Notes: generated by a model from the sequence alone, not told the origin. A DNA stretch of 64,000 bases from Secundilactobacillus mixtipabuli (GCF_002217925.1 NZ_BCMF01000005.1:62001-126000); one strand, 5' to 3'; positions 8,425 through 16,347 are shown, numbered from the stretch's first letter. Translations and numbers: made by a program.

Positions 8425-9366
8425 ATGCGTACCCTCAGCCTGATCGTACCTTGTTATAATGAACAAGAGTCGATCAATATTTTTTATGATGCTGTAGCTA
8501 AAGTATTTGATACGATTAATGAAACATCAGAACGCTATCAGCCTGAATACTTATTTGTTAACGATGGTTCTAGCGATAAAACACTGTCAATTTTAAAGGA
8601 CTTACAACAGCAACACCCAGACACAGTGCACTACCTATCATTCTCACGTAATTTTGGGAAAGAATCCGCCCTAGCCTGCGGACTGGATGCCTCAACTGGT
8701 GATTTAGTTGCCGTGATGGACGTTGATTTACAAGATCCACCAGAATTATTGCCAAGAATGATTGATTTGATTGAAAACGACGGTTACGACTGTGTCGGTA
8801 CCATTCAAAAGGAACGTCGCGGTCAGGGCCGGATTCGAGCGTTTCTTTCTACTCAATTTTATAACGTGATTGACTCCATTTCTGAAGTCCGCATCGAACC
8901 AAACGCTCGTGATTACCGCTTGATGACTCGCGAGATGGTGGACACGATTACGTCCCTACCCGAGTATAACCGTTTCTCAAAGGGAATTTTCGCTTGGGTC
9001 GGCTACAAAACAACCTACCTGAAATATGAAAGTCAGCCACGAGCTGCAGGGACCTCCCATTGGTCAATCATGCAGCTGGTTAACTATGCCATTGATGGTA
9101 TCGTAGACTTTTCAGATGCGCCACTTAAGATTGCCACTTGGATCGGCGGTATCTCTTGTGTATTGGCCGTCATTGGCTTCATCTTCGTCATCGTTCGGGC
9201 TTTAATGGTGGGCGATGCCGTTGCCGGCTGGCCATCAATGGTCTCCATCATCCTTCTACTAGGCGGTATTCAGTTGTTCAGTCTTGGTATCCTAGGTGAA
9301 TATATTGGTAAGATTTATTTGGAAACCAAGCACCGGCCAAAGTACATCGTCAAAGAAAAAAAGTAG
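8425..9366 (+). CDS. Undecaprenyl-phosphate glycosyltransferase, GtrB/CsbB type (GT2)
   Basis: The 313-aa protein has a cytoplasmic GT-A domain and two C-terminal membrane segments (about residues 232-255 and 268-290), the hallmark of GtrB/CsbB/DPM-like enzymes. Motifs are VPCYNEQESI at the start, FVNDGSSD near residue 47 and the metal-binding DVDLQDPPE near residue 98. These enzymes transfer a sugar, often glucose or GlcNAc, to undecaprenyl phosphate. The next gene, 15 bp downstream, is a GtrA-type flippase, which gives the classic pair for extracytoplasmic glycosylation of wall or lipoteichoic acid. The third component, a GT-C transferase such as YfhO, is not in this window. Confidence 0.92.
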   Translation: MRTLSLIVPCYNEQESINIFYDAVAKVFDTINETSERYQPEYLFVNDGSSDKTLSILKDLQQQHPDTVHYLSFSRNFGKESALACGLDASTGDLVAVMDVDLQDPPELLPRMIDLIENDGYDCVGTIQKERRGQGRIRAFLSTQFYNVIDSISEVRIEPNARDYRLMTREMVDTITSLPEYNRFSKGIFAWVGYKTTYLKYESQPRAAGTSHWSIMQLVNYAIDGIVDFSDAPLKIATWIGGISCVLAVIGFIFVIVRALMVGDAVAGWPSMVSIILLLGGIQLFSLGILGEYIGKIYLETKHRPKYIVKEKK

Positions 9367-9381
9367 AGCAAGGAATTTAAT

Positions 9382-9786
9382 ATGCATACCCTATGGAACT
9401 TATATAAAAAATACGAGTCAGTTGTCAGCTACCTCTTTTTCGGTGGTCTGACCACTCTGATCAACATTGGCGCTTTTGCCTGGTTTAACCCGCACATGAA
9501 CTTACAGCTTGCGACGGCGTTAGCCTGGTTCGTCTCTGTGGTCTTTGCCTTTATTACCAATAAACTTTGGGTCTTTAATTCTAAATCGATGGACTTAAAA
9601 ACCTTTTTGTGGGAAACGTTAACGTTCTTCTTTTTCCGGATATTGTCGCTGTTCGTGGATGAATTCATCATGTTTGTTGGTGTCTCATTACTTTCTGGTA
9701 ATGCTCTGTTCGTTAAAATCATTGATAACGTTGTCGTTGTGCTCATTAACTACTTCTTTTCAAAATGGATCATTTTTAAAAAGTAA
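9382..9786 (+). CDS. GtrA family flippase-like membrane protein
   Basis: A 134-aa protein with four membrane segments, the usual GtrA size and topology. The YLFFGGLTTLINIGAFAWF start, the central TNKLWVFNSKS segment and the C-terminal YFFSKWIIFKK end are typical. GtrA proteins are thought to flip undecaprenyl-phosphate sugars made by the GtrB partner across the membrane. It lies directly behind that partner, with an Shine-Dalgarno site AAGGAA in the short gap, and is followed by a terminator, so the two genes form a two-gene operon. Confidence 0.92.
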   Translation: MHTLWNLYKKYESVVSYLFFGGLTTLINIGAFAWFNPHMNLQLATALAWFVSVVFAFITNKLWVFNSKSMDLKTFLWETLTFFFFRILSLFVDEFIMFVGVSLLSGNALFVKIIDNVVVVLINYFFSKWIIFKK

Positions 9787-9789
9787 CCT

Positions 9790-9837
9790 AAAATACCCTA
9801 AGCGGCTAGTCAGACGACTAGTAACTTAGGGTATTTT
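9790..9837. terminator. Shared terminator of gtrA-type and marR-type genes
   Basis: A long inverted repeat (AAAATACCCTAAG and its complement CTTAGGGTATTTTT) with inner arms ACTAGTC/GACTAGT lies between convergent genes; A- and T-runs flank both sides. Confidence 0.85.
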
Positions 9838-10310
9838 TAATGACTGTGCTGCAGGTCCTGCAAGAAAGCGGCAATTAAACTCAGCTGCTCCGGCGTATAC
9901 CGATCGACCAGCTCCAAATGCTGTTTATCCAGCAATTCAGCCAGTTGATCTTGAACCGCCACCACTTGGTTGCCCACCTTTGTTGGCTGATAAATCGCAT
10001 TCCGCTGTTCTGGCGCTGACTTCGTCACAAAACCAAGACGGGAAAGTTTATTCATGTTTTTGGCAATCACGCCAAAACTAAGATTCATTGCCTCTACCAA
10101 TTGATCTTCGGATACGGGTGCTAAAGCAACAACTTGCTGCAGTAGTTTTAAACTCAACGTGGATAATTGAGAGATTGCATATTGTAAATCACGATTAGGA
10201 ATATGCAGCTGGAGCCACTGCCGTTCAAAATTATTATCTTGAGCACGAGTATTCATGATATCAATCAATGAATTCTCGATATGGTGTTTATAAAAATCTA
10301 GTTTATCCAA
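9837..10310 (-). CDS. MarR family transcriptional regulator
   Basis: A winged-helix MarR-like regulator of 157 aa. The helix-turn-helix and wing cover about residues 60-110, with SEDQLVEAMNLSFGVIAKNMNKLSRLGFV as the recognition region and a short basic wing. A long helix follows for dimerisation. I place the start at TTG (10310-10308), which has GAGGGA six bases upstream; the open frame extends eight codons further to another TTG that has no ribosome site. It is divergent from the universal stress protein gene at 10525, which may be its target, but no operator is obvious. Effector unknown. Confidence 0.88.
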   Translation of the reverse strand: MDKLDFYKHHIENSLIDIMNTRAQDNNFERQWLQLHIPNRDLQYAISQLSTLSLKLLQQVVALAPVSEDQLVEAMNLSFGVIAKNMNKLSRLGFVTKSAPEQRNAIYQPTKVGNQVVAVQDQLAELLDKQHLELVDRYTPEQLSLIAAFLQDLQHSH

Positions 10311-10524
10311 AGTACATCCCTCATTTTCTATCAAAAAAACTATAGCATAAATAATGACGTTGAGAAAGCTGTTTGGCTTGTCCAGACCTTCTTGCCATCA
10401 TTACTTGAGTCTACAGTTTCCTTTAGAAACACTCATTAACAGTGACGTAAAAGACTTGAAACCACTTTCAAAATGTTTCACAATAAGGTTAAGTCCAATA
10501 ATAATTACGAAAAGAGTTGATCTT

Positions 10525-10977
10525 ATGTATAATCACATTGTTGTGCCACTAGATGGCAGTCATAACTCTAAGTTGGCGCTTTCTGAAGCCTTAAAGCTGG
10601 TTAAACAGTTTAACGCTGAGCTCACCATCGTAAACGTTGCCGATGATAAGCGGCTCATTTATACGGTAACTGGCACGGGTATCGCCAATACTGGCGGCTA
10701 CTATAAAGAGCTAAACGATCGTGCGACGGCAATTTTAGCTGAAGGGCAAAAACTTGCCGAAGAAGCTGGGGTAACCGCCAAAACCGAGATTCTTCATGGT
10801 AGCCCTAAACAAGTTATCGCTGTTGAATATCCCGAAAACCACGATGTTGATCTCATTGTGATGGGTAAATCGGGAACTGACGCGATTGACCGCCTATTGG
10901 TCGGTTCAACCACTGCTGCCGTTGTCCGTAATGCGTTAACCAACGTTTTGGTGATTGCTGAGCCTACTAACAGTTAA
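10525..10977 (+). CDS. Universal stress protein, UspA family
   Basis: A 150-aa ATP-binding-type universal stress protein. It starts with YNHIVVPLDGSHNSK and ends with the nucleotide-binding loop MGKSGTDAIDRLLVGSTTAAVV (glycines and GS spaced as G-x2-G-x9-GS), so it belongs to the ATP-binding branch. The open frame extends 57 codons upstream, but those codons give no family-like sequence, and the ATG at 10525 is preceded by AAAAGAG; this start gives the normal family length. It stands alone between a divergent MarR gene and a tRNA gene. Usp proteins act in the cytoplasm in stress tolerance; the specific trigger here is unknown. Confidence 0.92.
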   Translation: MYNHIVVPLDGSHNSKLALSEALKLVKQFNAELTIVNVADDKRLIYTVTGTGIANTGGYYKELNDRATAILAEGQKLAEEAGVTAKTEILHGSPKQVIAVEYPENHDVDLIVMGKSGTDAIDRLLVGSTTAAVVRNALTNVLVIAEPTNS

Positions 10978-11034
10978 CCTCAACTGTGCTTTACAACCAA
11001 CCTAATTCATGAGAAAATATTCAGTGTGCATTTT

Positions 11035-11107
11035 GGCCCCATAGCACAACTGGATAGGGCACCCGCCTCCTAAGCGGCTGATCCCGGTTCGAGTCCGGGT
11101 GGGGTCA
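11035..11107 (+). tRNA. tRNA-Arg (anticodon CCU)
   Basis: The 73-nt sequence folds into a cloverleaf: acceptor stem GGCCCCA with TGGGGTC, discriminator A, anticodon loop CTCCTAA and T-arm CCCGG-TTCGAGT-CCGGG. The 3' CCA is not encoded. Two stem positions do not pair, A12-G23 in the D stem and C27-C43 at the top of the anticodon stem. The anticodon reads the AGG codon. The long-hairpin repeat begins six bases after its 3' end. Confidence 0.9.
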
Positions 11108-11112
11108 TCATA

Positions 11113-11295
11113 AGCTGTAACAAAACTCGGTAGATTCCAGAATTTAACGCAAATAATGCCTATTCCGTGCTTTTTCGGAATAGGCATTATTTGCGTTAAA
11201 TGGCCGGAATCTGAGTTTTGGCGCGTAATTAGTCAATATCGTCGGATCAAACCAAAGTGCAAGCACAACTATCTTACCTAAAGGTTGACTGAAAT
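11113..11295 (+). repeat. Long-hairpin dispersed repeat, copy 1
   Basis: A 98-nt hairpin (11122-11219) with arms AAAACTC...GAGTTTT and an inner perfect 25-bp stem (11143-11167 with 11176-11200, loop TGCTTTTT) is followed by a ~75-nt tail. The whole unit is found again, inverted, at 23264-23447. No reading frame, transposase or clear terminal direct repeat is seen. It follows directly on the tRNA-Arg gene and ends at the terminator of the DEAD-box gene. It could be a non-autonomous mobile repeat or a structured RNA. Confidence 0.85.
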
Positions 11296-11340
11296 CAAAA
11301 ACATGATTCACGCTCTGTTCGAGTGAGAATCATGTTTTTG
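11296..11340 (-). terminator. Terminator of the DEAD-box helicase gene
   Basis: Arms CAAAAACATGATTC and GAATCATGTTTTTG form a 14-bp stem directly after the helicase stop; A/T runs inside the arms make it usable in either direction. Confidence 0.85.
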
Positions 11341-11349
11341 ATGTTGCGT

Positions 11350-12672
11350 TTAGTTTGATTGTTCACGCTTGTGTCGCATCCCTTTACGCTTGGAATGCTT
11401 ATTGTGACCCTTCTTTTTCTTGATGGGTTCTGGCAAAGCTGCTTTGACCCTTGGCTTGCGGCTATCCGGTTGAACACTGGTTGGATCTGTCCGCACTTCG
11501 CCGGCCACCTTGGCCTCTGCAACGGCTGCTTGATCGGCATCAATGCCCTGTACTTGTTCTGGCCGCTTAGGAACCTTAGTACTTAACTTATGGTCCTGAT
11601 AGTAAACCGGGACCAGTTCATAGCTGGTGTCTTTTAAAAGCCGTTTCAAATCACGTAAATCATGATCATCGCCAAAGTTGATCACTTGTCCGGGTTCGCC
11701 CATCCGACCTGTCCGGCCGACACGGTGGGTATAGATAATAGCGGTTTCGGGTAAATCAAAGTTAACCACTGCTGGTAATTTAGCAATATCCAGACCACGG
11801 GCAGCAACGTCAGTCGATAGCAGCAATTTAACGCGCCCTAGCCGAAAATCAGTCAGTGCCTTTTGCCGCTCAGTCTGCCGCTGGTTAGCTGATAACGTTG
11901 CCACTGGCACATGGTGATGCATGAGCCAGCTCTTAGTTTGCTGCAATGAACCGACGTGGTTGAAAAAGACCAATGCTTTAAACTGTTTAACCGAGGTTAA
12001 TTTACCAAGCATCCCGGCCTTTTTCAGGTTACCGACTTCTAATAGACCATGACGGACCTCTCCTTGGGTATGGTCAATGTCACGGACATCGATCCGGGTA
12101 ACTGGTGTCCCAAACCACTTTTCAAGTTCAGTTAAAATTGGCGTTTCCGTTGCTGAGAAGAAGCCCATCTGGACTTCTGAAGGCACGTTTTGCAGAATCG
12201 TCCGAACGGCATCAAAGGTTTCCCCTTCAAGCAAATCGTCGGCTTCATCAACAATAACTGTTTGGACATCGTGCGGTTTCAATTTGTGATCTTCGATGAG
12301 ATTCAGGATTCGCCCAGGTGTCCCGACAACGATTTCTGGGTGCTTTTTCAGCTGTTCCAGTTGCCGCTTAACGTTGGCACCACCGGTAATCGAGGTGACC
12401 TTTAAATCAACCAAGGTTGCAAAGCTGCGTGTCACATGGGTTAATTGCATCGCTAATTCTTGTGACGGCGCTACAATGATCGCCTGAATCCCCTGACCCG
12501 GTGCAATCCGCTCTAAAACTGGAACCACGAAGCCAAGTGTTTTCCCTGAGCCAGTGGGTGCTAAGCCAAGGACACTGTCCCCATTTTTTAAGGGTTCATA
12601 AACGGCTGATTGAATCGGTGATAATTCATCAAAGCCTAATTTTTCAAATCGATTTTTAAATTGTGGAATCAT
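11350..12672 (-). CDS. DEAD-box ATP-dependent RNA helicase
   Basis: A 440-aa RNA helicase. The Q motif (FEKLGFDELSPIQSAVYEPL), Walker A (APTGSGKT, about residue 42), VDEAD box (about residue 143), SAT motif (FFSATE) and the HRVGRTGR motif of the second RecA domain are all present. A short basic C-terminal tail (rich in Lys, Arg, Pro) may bind RNA. I use the ATG at 12672, which has GAGGGGA seven bases upstream; the earlier in-frame ATG at 12687 is part of that ribosome site. The gene starts 22 bp after the oxidoreductase stop, so they may be cotranscribed. It resembles the CshA/CshB/YfmL group, which acts in ribosome assembly or mRNA decay; I cannot pick one. Confidence 0.92.
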   Translation of the reverse strand: MIPQFKNRFEKLGFDELSPIQSAVYEPLKNGDSVLGLAPTGSGKTLGFVVPVLERIAPGQGIQAIIVAPSQELAMQLTHVTRSFATLVDLKVTSITGGANVKRQLEQLKKHPEIVVGTPGRILNLIEDHKLKPHDVQTVIVDEADDLLEGETFDAVRTILQNVPSEVQMGFFSATETPILTELEKWFGTPVTRIDVRDIDHTQGEVRHGLLEVGNLKKAGMLGKLTSVKQFKALVFFNHVGSLQQTKSWLMHHHVPVATLSANQRQTERQKALTDFRLGRVKLLLSTDVAARGLDIAKLPAVVNFDLPETAIIYTHRVGRTGRMGEPGQVINFGDDHDLRDLKRLLKDTSYELVPVYYQDHKLSTKVPKRPEQVQGIDADQAAVAEAKVAGEVRTDPTSVQPDSRKPRVKAALPEPIKKKKGHNKHSKRKGMRHKREQSN

Positions 12673-12693
12673 GTGGGATCCCCTCATTTCTCA

Positions 12694-13698
12694 TTAGTTG
12701 TCACGTTCATCATAAAAGACAATCTTACCAGATTGACGCAGATTAAACAGCATTTTATTGACTTGGACACTTAGATTCAGCCAGCGTAAGTATTCAGTTT
12801 GGTAATCAATGTTACCCGGTTCGTTGAGGACACGTGCAAAATCGCGGACTTCTGGCAACAGCGGATTCTCCGTGACTGGTTCGCTGATTTGGGTCTTTTG
12901 GCCCTCTGAGTCAATATAATCCACAGCCGTAATTTCACCAGCGTCATCAATTTCAATGGTGTCTTTCAAGCCATAAATTTCTGATGCCATGTATGAATTA
13001 GTCGTTTTACCAAAGTTCAACGTTACGTTAAATTCAGCGTACTGAAGAACGGCAACTCCCTTGCCGTCAACGCCGGTGGCAATAAATTCTGGGAAATAAT
13101 TGAATTCATTTGGCATGCCAAACAGTGCAATGGCGTCATATAGCGGATAAACCCCTAAGTCCTGCAGAGCACCGCCACCGAACTTCAGTGAAAAGACGTT
13201 TGGTTCTTTGCCTGCCAGTACCTGATCGTACCGTGAACTGTACTTCATGTAGGTCAGGTTAGCACCTTGCACGACAGGCATCTGTTTTAACTGCTTCTCA
13301 ATGGCGTGAAAGTTTGGTGTGTGAATGTTTCTAGCCGCCTCAAAATAGTGCAGTTCTGGATGTTGCTTAAGTAATTCCTGAATCTGTTCCATTTGCGCCT
13401 GATTCTCAAAAGCTGGCTTTTCAACAATAATGTTTTTACCGGCTTCAATTGCCTTTTTGGCCTGGCTAAAATGCAGACTATTAGGTGACGCAATGTAGGC
13501 CGTATCAAAGTTGCCCTGATCAAAGAAACTGTCTAAATCGGTATAAGTGTTTGCCCCACCGTTTTTTTGAGCAAAGTCAGTTGCAGTATCTTGGTGTCTT
13601 GAATAGACTCCGGTCAATTGGTACAATCCGGAGGTTTGGGCAGCCTCCACGAATTGCTGAGTAATCCAATTAGTACCGATGATCCCAAAGTTTATCAT
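12694..13698 (-). CDS. Gfo/Idh/MocA family oxidoreductase
   Basis: A 334-aa NAD(P)-dependent oxidoreductase with an N-terminal Rossmann fold (FGIIGTNWITQQFVEAA, GxGxx-like) and the EKPAFENQAQ motif near residue 94, where the Lys belongs to the catalytic site of the family. The C-terminal alpha/beta domain starts near residue 125 and contains GGGALQDLGVYPLYDA, the usual GGG-x2-D-x-G-x-Y/H segment. Substrates in this family are sugars, inositols or related compounds; none can be assigned. It is followed after 22 bp by the helicase gene. Confidence 0.9.
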   Translation of the reverse strand: MINFGIIGTNWITQQFVEAAQTSGLYQLTGVYSRHQDTATDFAQKNGGANTYTDLDSFFDQGNFDTAYIASPNSLHFSQAKKAIEAGKNIIVEKPAFENQAQMEQIQELLKQHPELHYFEAARNIHTPNFHAIEKQLKQMPVVQGANLTYMKYSSRYDQVLAGKEPNVFSLKFGGGALQDLGVYPLYDAIALFGMPNEFNYFPEFIATGVDGKGVAVLQYAEFNVTLNFGKTTNSYMASEIYGLKDTIEIDDAGEITAVDYIDSEGQKTQISEPVTENPLLPEVRDFARVLNEPGNIDYQTEYLRWLNLSVQVNKMLFNLRQSGKIVFYDERDN

Positions 13699-13866
13699 TA
13701 AAAAAAAGGGCCCCCTCTTTCTGCTTTTAACTCCATGATAGCAGTTCCAAACTCAAATGATAATTAGAAGTCGATTTTATTTTTTAATTTAAGTTAAAGG
13801 ATGAGGAATTCGTTTATAAACATGTTAGAATTAATTGAGAGAATTGAAAAAAGGAGGAGACCAAAC

Positions 13867-14232
13867 ATGAACGCAAAAGAATTGTTCCACTCAAGTCGAA
13901 CGTTGATTCACAGTTTGATGCGGTCTTCTCAAAAAATATCGAAGCAAGCTGCTCATGAGACGAACCTTTCCCCCATGATTTTCATTGGTTCATGGCAACT
14001 GCGCCATTCTGAAACGGATCGGACACACAAACTAGTGATCGGCCCAGATTTGACGATCAGCATCGATCATCACACCATCCCCTGCAAGGTAGAAACATTA
14101 ACGAACGATAAGCTTGTTTTATTAGATCACTATGGCTACCACATCACGATTACAGCCAACGAAAAAGTCCCTGTTAAACTCTTTGATGAAGCAGACGATA
14201 TCATTTACTATATTATTTCGAATACAAATTAA
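13867..14232 (+). CDS. DUF4828-like small protein
   Basis: A 121-aa cytoplasmic protein. The first 35 residues form a basic helix, followed by a beta-rich part (IFIGSWQLRHSE, THKLVIGPDLTISIDHH, LVLLDHYGYHITI) that resembles the lactobacillar DUF4828 family; this family call is from memory of the pattern. The ATG at 13867 has a full AAGGAGG site eight bases upstream, so the longer frame starting at 13801 is rejected. It is a single gene with its own strong terminator. Function unknown. Confidence 0.75.
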   Translation: MNAKELFHSSRTLIHSLMRSSQKISKQAAHETNLSPMIFIGSWQLRHSETDRTHKLVIGPDLTISIDHHTIPCKVETLTNDKLVLLDHYGYHITITANEKVPVKLFDEADDIIYYIISNTN

Positions 14233-14241
14233 TAAACACTA

Positions 14242-14290
14242 AAGTCGCCTGATAACTTGTTTTGACAAGTTATCAGGCGACTTCTTTTTT
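14242..14290 (+). terminator. Terminator of the DUF4828-like gene
   Basis: A perfect 18-bp stem (14242-14259 with 14266-14283) is followed by a T-run. It also faces the convergent GH25 gene. Confidence 0.92.
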
Positions 14291-14298
14291 AATAGCCA

Positions 14299-15066
14299 TT
14301 ACTTCGTAATCCACGTATTCCATTGACGCTGGGAACCATTAAATACGGATGCCCCAACCGTTTGCGATTGGCCGTTTAATTTGATAGTGGCTTGATCATT
14401 ATAAGCAATAAGGGCCACTTGCTTATTCTCATGTGACAAACTAGTTGTTTGCAGCCAGGCCGGGTACTGATTAAGCTCAGAGTGACTCAGCGCACGCCAG
14501 ACAGTCGGCGTACACCAGATAATCACCCGCTGGTTCTTATATTGCTGCAGTAATGTGAGAAATTGCAATAACCGTTTTTGCGGTACCGGCTGCTTAAGAT
14601 ACTTGGCATCGTAATCACCGTATGTCGTGACTTGAACCGCCACGGGTAACTGTCCCTTTCGCCGGCTAGCTTCCTGGTTAAAGTTCTTAAACTGCGCTTT
14701 AGGAGACGTGGTGTAGCTGTAAACGTGATAAACACCGATTTCAAGGTTACTGCCCTGTGCACGATCATAGTTGCTCTGAAACTGATCATCCGTATAGGTT
14801 GCCCCTGATGTCGCCCGCAAATAGGCGAACTGGTAACCTTGATGTGCCAGTTGCTGAAAATCCACAAACCCGTTTGCCTGATTCAACGTCACGCCCTTAA
14901 CTGGATAATGGCTTAACTGCTGATCACGATAGTGCCGGTAACCAAACCAGCCACCAATAATGACGATCAGTATCAGTAAGGTCGAAAAGAAGCGTAATCG
15001 TCGTGAACGGTTACGCAGCTGTGTATAGGTATTCGTATAAATCGGTTCTATTCGTCTACGTTTCAA
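14299..15066 (-). CDS. Membrane-anchored GH25-like protein lacking catalytic acidic residues
   Basis: A 255-aa protein with a basic N-terminus, one membrane segment (about residues 25-43) and an extracellular GH25 (lysozyme, muramidase) fold. The fold is recognisable from GVTLNQANGFVDFQQLAHQGYQFAYLRATSGATY, FQSNYDRAQ and GVYHVYSY. The residues that act in real GH25 enzymes are changed: the Asp after KGV is T60, the ATEG Glu is S87, and the D-x-E pair after LP is Q145 and T147. It therefore probably binds peptidoglycan or another glycan without cleaving it. It lies convergent to the DUF4828-like gene. Fold fairly sure; inactivity is inferred. Confidence 0.82.
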   Translation of the reverse strand: MKRRRIEPIYTNTYTQLRNRSRRLRFFSTLLILIVIIGGWFGYRHYRDQQLSHYPVKGVTLNQANGFVDFQQLAHQGYQFAYLRATSGATYTDDQFQSNYDRAQGSNLEIGVYHVYSYTTSPKAQFKNFNQEASRRKGQLPVAVQVTTYGDYDAKYLKQPVPQKRLLQFLTLLQQYKNQRVIIWCTPTVWRALSHSELNQYPAWLQTTSLSHENKQVALIAYNDQATIKLNGQSQTVGASVFNGSQRQWNTWITK

Positions 15067-15143
15067 ACCTGCTCATCCCTTGTCCCGTTATCAACTCTAT
15101 TTTACCATGCTTTTTAAAATTCATGGCTGAGCTTAGCAAATGA

Positions 15144-15992
15144 TTAAGTTCTCGTCTGATTAATGGCTGCTTTGACGCGGTTCATAACGGCCTCAGTCTT
15201 GTTGGACAACTTAACCGCCACGATGGTGAACAGGCTGTCGATCATTGCCAGTTGGGCGATCAAGGTGTACATACTGTCAGAAGTAGTCGACATTTGATCG
15301 GCCAGTGACAGCAGCACCATGTCCGCTTTTTGTGCCAGGGATGAACGGCCATAACTGGTGATTGCAATGACGGGAACGTGATTATTATGAAGCTGTTTGA
15401 GCACTGTCAGGGTCTGCTGGTTTTCGCCGGAATGCGAGATCATGATTGCACAATCGTGCTCATCCATTTTAGCGGCTTGCATGAGTTGAACGTCAAAATC
15501 GGGATAATATTCGCTGTTAATGGAAGTGCGCAAAAACTTGTGGTAGCCATCAAGAGCCGCCACCGATGAACCCCCTAAGCCGAAGAAAGCGAGTTGGCGA
15601 CATTTCAAAATATGGTTCGTAATTTCTTCCAATTGATCGTCGTGCAAAAGCGAACGGGTAGAAATCAGGGCATCGATCATCGCCTGAAAGGTTTTCTCCG
15701 CCATTTCCTTAGGTGTATCATCTGGCTTAACCTTTTTAAACATACTGCTGCGGTTAACATCTGAAGGAACGTTTGCCAGATCAAGACTAAATTCACGGAA
15801 GCTTGAATAGCCGACAGCTTTAGCAAACCGCGAAATCGAAGCCGTCGAGACCCCCACCTTTTCCGCTAACTCGTTGATGGTTAAATCACTGACCATCTGT
15901 GGCTGAGCAAAAATATAATCGGCAATTTTTTGGTGTAATTTGCTTAAATTGGGATAGTAAGACCTGATGCTGCTGATCGCTGATTGTGCCAA
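15144..15992 (-). CDS. MurR/RpiR family transcriptional regulator, probable gluconate regulator
   Basis: A 282-aa regulator with an N-terminal helix-turn-helix (about residues 20-70, LTINELAEKVGVSTASISRFAKAVGYSSFREF) and a C-terminal SIS sugar-phosphate-binding domain (about residues 125-250, with FFGLGGSSVAALDGYHKF and ISHSGENQQTL). The start is TTG at 15992-15990, with AGGAGG eight bases upstream. It is divergent from gluconate kinase and permease genes, as RpiR regulators of gluconate use often are, so 6-phosphogluconate is a reasonable effector. A palindrome in the gntK promoter (16213-16231) is a candidate operator. Confidence 0.92.
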   Translation of the reverse strand: MAQSAISSIRSYYPNLSKLHQKIADYIFAQPQMVSDLTINELAEKVGVSTASISRFAKAVGYSSFREFSLDLANVPSDVNRSSMFKKVKPDDTPKEMAEKTFQAMIDALISTRSLLHDDQLEEITNHILKCRQLAFFGLGGSSVAALDGYHKFLRTSINSEYYPDFDVQLMQAAKMDEHDCAIMISHSGENQQTLTVLKQLHNNHVPVIAITSYGRSSLAQKADMVLLSLADQMSTTSDSMYTLIAQLAMIDSLFTIVAVKLSNKTEAVMNRVKAAINQTRT

Positions 15993-16206
15993 ATTGGCTG
16001 CCTCCTACGTTGAAATCCAGGATTTAAAAAGCTTTTTATCTTAGAAATAATGCTATTTATACATATTTTGTTATAAACCTTTACTTAATAGTATTCTGCT
16101 TTATTCTACCACTCACTATCAGGAATTGGTACGGGCAGATGATCCGGTTTATACCCAGTATTTTAGCCATTTTAAACTGATTTGTAAATAATTTTCTGTT
16201 TTGCCC
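15993..16206. other. Left half of the divergent rpiR-gntK intergenic region
   Basis: AT-rich noncoding sequence upstream of the RpiR gene. It holds the AGGAGG site of that gene and TATAAA-like boxes on the minus strand but no convincing -35 element. No RNA structure or reading frame is seen. Confidence 0.6.
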
Positions 16207-16235
16207 TTGAATTATGAAATATTTTTTCATATAAT
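16207..16235 (+). promoter_or_regulatory. gntK promoter with an embedded palindromic operator
   Basis: TTGAAT (16207-16212) and TATAAT (16230-16235) are separated by exactly 17 bp. The spacer is filled by the palindrome TATGAAA-N5-TTTCATA (16213-16231), which runs into the -10 box. A bound RpiR-type repressor would block RNA polymerase here. A shorter copy, GAAAT-N3-ATTTC, lies at 16255-16267. Confidence 0.75.
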
Positions 16236-16280
16236 TAACGGGTCAAAGTATTAAGAAATTATATTTCGAATGTGAATTCT

Positions 16281-16294
16281 TGTAAACGTTTTAA
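16281..16294 (+). promoter_or_regulatory. Candidate cre (CcpA) site in the gntK leader
   Basis: TGTAAACGTTTTAA matches 13 of 14 positions of the catabolite-responsive element consensus. It lies about 40 bp downstream of the predicted transcription start, where CcpA would act as a roadblock. Confidence 0.65.
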
Positions 16295-16347
16295 AAGTCC
16301 TTTACACTCACATTGCAAGACTGAATCAGAAAGGGAGTCATAGAAAA

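Noticed and set aside
10354-10524. Upstream extension of the universal stress protein
   Set aside because: The 57 extra residues are unlike the family and the ATG at 10525 has a ribosome site and gives the usual length.
13801-13866. Longer form of the DUF4828-like protein
   Set aside because: The AAGGAGG site just upstream of 13867 lies inside this extension.
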